Positions 5,215 through 7,416 of a DNA stretch of 7,416 nucleotides are shown piece by piece. The notes beneath the pieces were generated by a model. It was not told where the DNA came from and searched no databases. It saw nothing but the letters and a program-made list of their open reading frames with translations. Origin of the DNA: Chloroflexota bacterium (GTDB lineage: Bacteria; Chloroflexota; Dehalococcoidia; JAUQQI01); the NCBI GenBank assembly GCA_030549955.1, contig JAUQQI010000054.1:1458-8873 (forward strand), read 5' to 3'. A program made the translations under genes and the position numbers. How positions within the stretch are numbered: the first letter of the stretch is position 1; every line of letters begins with the position of its first letter.

Positions 5215-6693
5215 GTGGTGATTCTCGGCGCCGGGCCCGGCCTGGGCGGAAGCAGGGGACAGGCGGCCCCACCCGTGCTACCGCCCCTTGCCCTTTCCCC
5301 GAACGGGACGTGGCTTGCCTTTACCGGCCCCGACCACCGGCCTGGAATCCTCCGGCTCGGGGATGGTCACGTCGTGACCTTCGCTATCGACCGGGTCACG
5401 GCCCTCCGCTGGTCGGGGGATTCGAGCCGGCTTGCTGTTGCCGCTGGCGGTGGGGAGCTCTGGGAGGTCCAGGTTGGGCCGGGAATGCCCGGGACCGTCC
5501 TCCGGCTTCCGGTCGACGGGCTCCGCTGGGTTGGCTTTCCCGATTATTTCCCGAACGGAGACCCGGTTCTGGTCACCCAGGACGGAACCGGCGCCTTCAG
5601 CCTGGTTCGGCTTCGAGGACTGGCAGGCCGCCAGACAATCTTGACCAGCCGGGCACCCCTGACCGGCCCCAGGGTATCCCCCGACGGGAGAAAAGTGGCC
5701 CTTCTGGTCGGCGAGCCGGGGGAAACCACCCTCTGGGTCGTCGACCCTGAAACCGGCCAAGCCCTGGCCGCCGCCCCGGCCCCGGCCGAAAACCCGGTCT
5801 GGGCGCCGGATTCCCAAACCCTGGCCTTCGAACGGCCCCAAGGTTCAGCCCGGACGGTCATGTTTATCGACCTCGGAAGCGGTCGACTTGCAGCTGCCGG
5901 GCCGGGGGCATTCCCCTACTGGGCTGGCGACGAGCTTCTGTGGGTGGGTCCGGCCGGTCAGCTGATGGTCAGTTCTGGCGGGTCACCGGCCAGAATTGTG
6001 CTCGAGACCACGGTTGGGGAGGTCCAGTTTGCGGCGTGGGGCGGGGCAGGGCTGGTTGTCCTTTACCACCGGGGTGGCCTCACCCTGGCCGACGTTAGAA
6101 CCCGGCTTGTTGTGCCCCTCCGGCGGACGGATTTCCCGGTACCGGTCGGTTCAGTCGGCGAAGTTCAAGGGTTAGGGGCGGGTTTCGGGATCCCCTCGAC
6201 CGGCTACGTCAGCGACGTTTTCAGGGCCGGCCATCCCGGCCTGGACATCGCCAAGCCGTTTAATCTCCCTGAAAACCAGGCCCCAATTGTCGCGGCCTAC
6301 CCGGGCCGGGTCGTTTGGGCCGGGGACGCCTGGAGCGGACCGTACGGCGGCTACGGAAACCTGATCATTATTGACCACGGCCTTGTCGGGGGTGTTCACG
6401 TCGCCACTTATTACGCCCACTGGCGGACGAGGTACGTAAACGTGGGCGATTTTGTCCCGACCGGCTGGCGGCTGGCCGACCAGAGCGACTACGGCTGGAC
6501 GACGGGCGTCCACCTCCACTTTGAGGTTCGGGAAGGCGGGACCCCGACCGCCTGGCGGCCCTATTTTGACGGGACACCGGCTGACCCAACGGGGCCCCGT
6601 TATCTTAACCGACCATTACAGGTTGGGGATTATGTTATCGCCGCAACCCCAACGCCCCGATTCCGGGCCCTGATGCCCGTGGTCCGCCGCTGA
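5215..6693 (+). CDS. Secreted beta-propeller / M23 (LytM-type) peptidase; true start uncertain
   Basis: 492 residues from the first canonical start, GTG 5215. About residues 24-303 form repeated beta-propeller (TolB/WD40-like) blades: LSPNGTWLAF (27-36), LRWSGDSSRLAVAAG (64-78), VSPDGRKVALLVG (154-166) and VWAPDSQTLAFER (195-207), six or seven blades in all. From about 320 comes an M23 metallopeptidase domain with all zinc ligands: HPGLD (H340/D344) and HLHFE (H433/H435), plus H402 in YYAHW. Such domains cut peptidoglycan cross-bridges; the propeller presumably binds a partner or the wall. Before residue 1 the same frame continues open as RLGRAFVLLL, which with VVILGAG and GQA gives a convincing signal peptide, yet no ATG, GTG or TTG lies between the in-frame stop at 5137 and 5215. 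No ribosome binding site precedes GTG 5215. Export is therefore likely, but the annotated N-terminus is probably too short. Confidence 0.82.
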   Translation: MVILGAGPGLGGSRGQAAPPVLPPLALSPNGTWLAFTGPDHRPGILRLGDGHVVTFAIDRVTALRWSGDSSRLAVAAGGGELWEVQVGPGMPGTVLRLPVDGLRWVGFPDYFPNGDPVLVTQDGTGAFSLVRLRGLAGRQTILTSRAPLTGPRVSPDGRKVALLVGEPGETTLWVVDPETGQALAAAPAPAENPVWAPDSQTLAFERPQGSARTVMFIDLGSGRLAAAGPGAFPYWAGDELLWVGPAGQLMVSSGGSPARIVLETTVGEVQFAAWGGAGLVVLYHRGGLTLADVRTRLVVPLRRTDFPVPVGSVGEVQGLGAGFGIPSTGYVSDVFRAGHPGLDIAKPFNLPENQAPIVAAYPGRVVWAGDAWSGPYGGYGNLIIIDHGLVGGVHVATYYAHWRTRYVNVGDFVPTGWRLADQSDYGWTTGVHLHFEVREGGTPTAWRPYFDGTPADPTGPRYLNRPLQVGDYVIAATPTPRFRALMPVVRR

Positions 6694-6714
6694 CCGGGAA
6701 GCCGGCCCCGGTCA
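6691..6714 (+). terminator. Possible terminator hairpin at the peptidase stop
   Basis: TGACCGGG (6691-6698, beginning with the TGA stop) pairs with CCCGGTCA (6707-6714), an 8-bp stem with an 8-nt loop. No T-tract follows; instead the proB -10 box starts 3 bp later. It could end the peptidase transcript or be an operator-like dyad for proB. Confidence 0.4.
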
Positions 6715-6716
6715 GG

Positions 6717-6722
6717 TATAAT
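6717..6722 (+). promoter_or_regulatory. -10 box (TATAAT) for proB
   Basis: A perfect TATAAT preceded by GG, as in front of the transketolase operon. Transcription would start near 6729, giving a leader of about 28 nt. No recognisable -35 sits 16-18 bp upstream, where the sequence is the GC hairpin of the preceding stop. Confidence 0.5.
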
Positions 6723-6732
6723 CTGAGGGTTG

Positions 6733-6753
6733 ACCCCATCGGGGTGTGCGGAG
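6733..6753 (+). promoter_or_regulatory. proB leader: small hairpin and ribosome binding site
   Basis: ACCCC (6733-6737) and GGGGT (6741-6745) form a 5-bp stem with a 3-nt loop in the predicted leader. GGAG at 6750-6753 follows, 3 nt before the ATG at 6757, a rather tight spacing. The hairpin might expose or occlude this site. Confidence 0.35.
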
Positions 6754-6756
6754 ACG

Positions 6757-7416
6757 ATGGCTGACGAAAACGGCCGCTTTCCCGAAAATCCCCGCCGCAT
6801 TGTCGTCAAGGTTGGCACCAACGTCCTTACCGCCGGCACGGCTCGCCTCAACCTCACAGTTATGGCCCAGCTGGTCGGCCAAGTTGCAGCCCTCCACCGG
6901 GCGGGCAAGCAGCCCATCCTGGTTACATCCGGGGCCATCGCCGCCGGCCGCCAGCGGCTCGGCGTCCGGCGGGACCGGCGGGACATCCCGTTCCGACAGG
7001 TGATGGCGGCGGTCGGTCAGAGCCGCCTCATGTATGCCTATGACCTGCTCTTCGGCTGGCATGACATCATTATCGCCCAGACACTCCTCAGCCGGGCCGA
7101 CCTGGCGGACCGGGGCCGGTATTTAAACGCCCGCAATACCCTCCTCGCCCTCCTGGAGCTGGGAGTCGTGCCGATTGTCAACGAGAACGACGTCGTCGCC
7201 GTCGACGAGATCCGGGAAACCCGGTTCGGCGACAATGACACCCTTTCGGCCCTGGTGGCTAACCTGGTGGACGCCGACCTGCTCGTGATTCTGACCGACA
7301 TTGCCGGCCTTTACACGGCCGACCCGAAGCGGTGCCCTGATGCCCGGCTTATCCCGGTGGTTGAGCGCATTGACGAACAGGTGGAGGCCATGGCCGGTGG
7401 GGTCGGGTCGGAGCGG
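6757..7416 (+). CDS. proB: Glutamate 5-kinase ProB, 5' part (runs off the right edge)
   Basis: 220 codons are visible of a gene whose product usually has about 260 (kinase only) to 370 (with PUA domain) residues. ProB phosphorylates glutamate to gamma-glutamyl phosphate, the first and feedback-controlled step of proline synthesis. The amino acid kinase fold shows as RRIVVKVGTNVL (13-24), the glutamate/ATP region VTSGAIAAGRQRLG (56-69), VPIVNENDVVAVDE (137-150), TRFGDNDTLSALVA (153-166) and LTDIAGLYTADP (178-189). The last residues, GGVGSER, lead into the expected GTGGM motif. The start ATG has a GGAG site and fits the family N-terminus with about 13 extra residues. proA is the usual neighbour and may lie beyond the window. 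A proline operator or PUA domain cannot be judged from what is here. Confidence 0.95.
   Translation, partial: MADENGRFPENPRRIVVKVGTNVLTAGTARLNLTVMAQLVGQVAALHRAGKQPILVTSGAIAAGRQRLGVRRDRRDIPFRQVMAAVGQSRLMYAYDLLFGWHDIIIAQTLLSRADLADRGRYLNARNTLLALLELGVVPIVNENDVVAVDEIRETRFGDNDTLSALVANLVDADLLVILTDIAGLYTADPKRCPDARLIPVVERIDEQVEAMAGGVGSER

Noticed and set aside
6172..7301. Minus-strand open frames opposite the peptidase C-terminus and proB
   Set aside because: Antisense shadows of genes with clear M23 and amino acid kinase motifs.
1..7416. tRNA genes, CRISPR arrays, insertion sequences or att sites
   Set aside because: I saw no cloverleaf-like sequence, regularly spaced repeat series, transposase frame or long terminal repeat anywhere in the window.

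Overview
The window is strongly GC-rich (about two thirds G+C by eye), densely coded on both strands, and carries no mobile element, CRISPR array or RNA gene that I can recognise. The gene content suggests a bacterium of the Chloroflexota, perhaps an uncultivated or thermophilic lineage. The main reason is a pterin/folate cluster that uses a PTPS-type enzyme with Cys plus Glu in the active site, a replacement for FolB known from folB-less phyla that include Chloroflexi. Split two-subunit transketolase and a CaiB/BaiF CoA-transferase fit but are not diagnostic. The phylum call is an inference.

Layout. Minus strand, 1697 down to 1 (running off the left edge): a PTPS/QueD-family gene overlaps by 4 nt (TTGA) a long open frame that joins HPPK (FolK) to a type IB GTP cyclohydrolase (FolE2/MptA family). 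A divergent intergenic region of 119 bp (1698-1816) separates this from the plus-strand genes. Plus strand: transketolase N-terminal subunit (1817-2746) and C-terminal subunit (2743-3735), overlapping by 4 nt (GTGA); a 166-bp gap with inverted repeats (3736-3901); a family III CoA-transferase (3902-5170); a secreted beta-propeller plus M23/LytM peptidase (about 5215-6693); and the 5' part of proB, glutamate 5-kinase (6757 to the right edge). No gene-free stretch exceeds 300 bases.

How they work together. The minus-strand pair appears to encode three consecutive steps of pterin synthesis in two polypeptides: GTP to dihydroneopterin triphosphate (FolE2 domain), then to 6-hydroxymethyl-dihydropterin (PTPS, bypassing the dephosphorylation and FolB aldolase steps), then to its diphosphate (HPPK domain). 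The same PTPS may also feed queuosine synthesis. The HPPK-FolE2 fusion is the most distinctive item: it parallels the known FolK-FolE (type IA) fusion of lactococci but uses a different cyclohydrolase family. The two transketolase subunits form one enzyme of the non-oxidative pentose phosphate pathway. The CoA-transferase, peptidase and proB look like co-directional but functionally unrelated housekeeping genes.

Regulatory sequence seen: a TATAAT box inside a 7-7-7 dyad at the transketolase start, a second GGTATAAT before proB, mutually exclusive hairpins after the transketolase pair, and small hairpins built around two stop codons.
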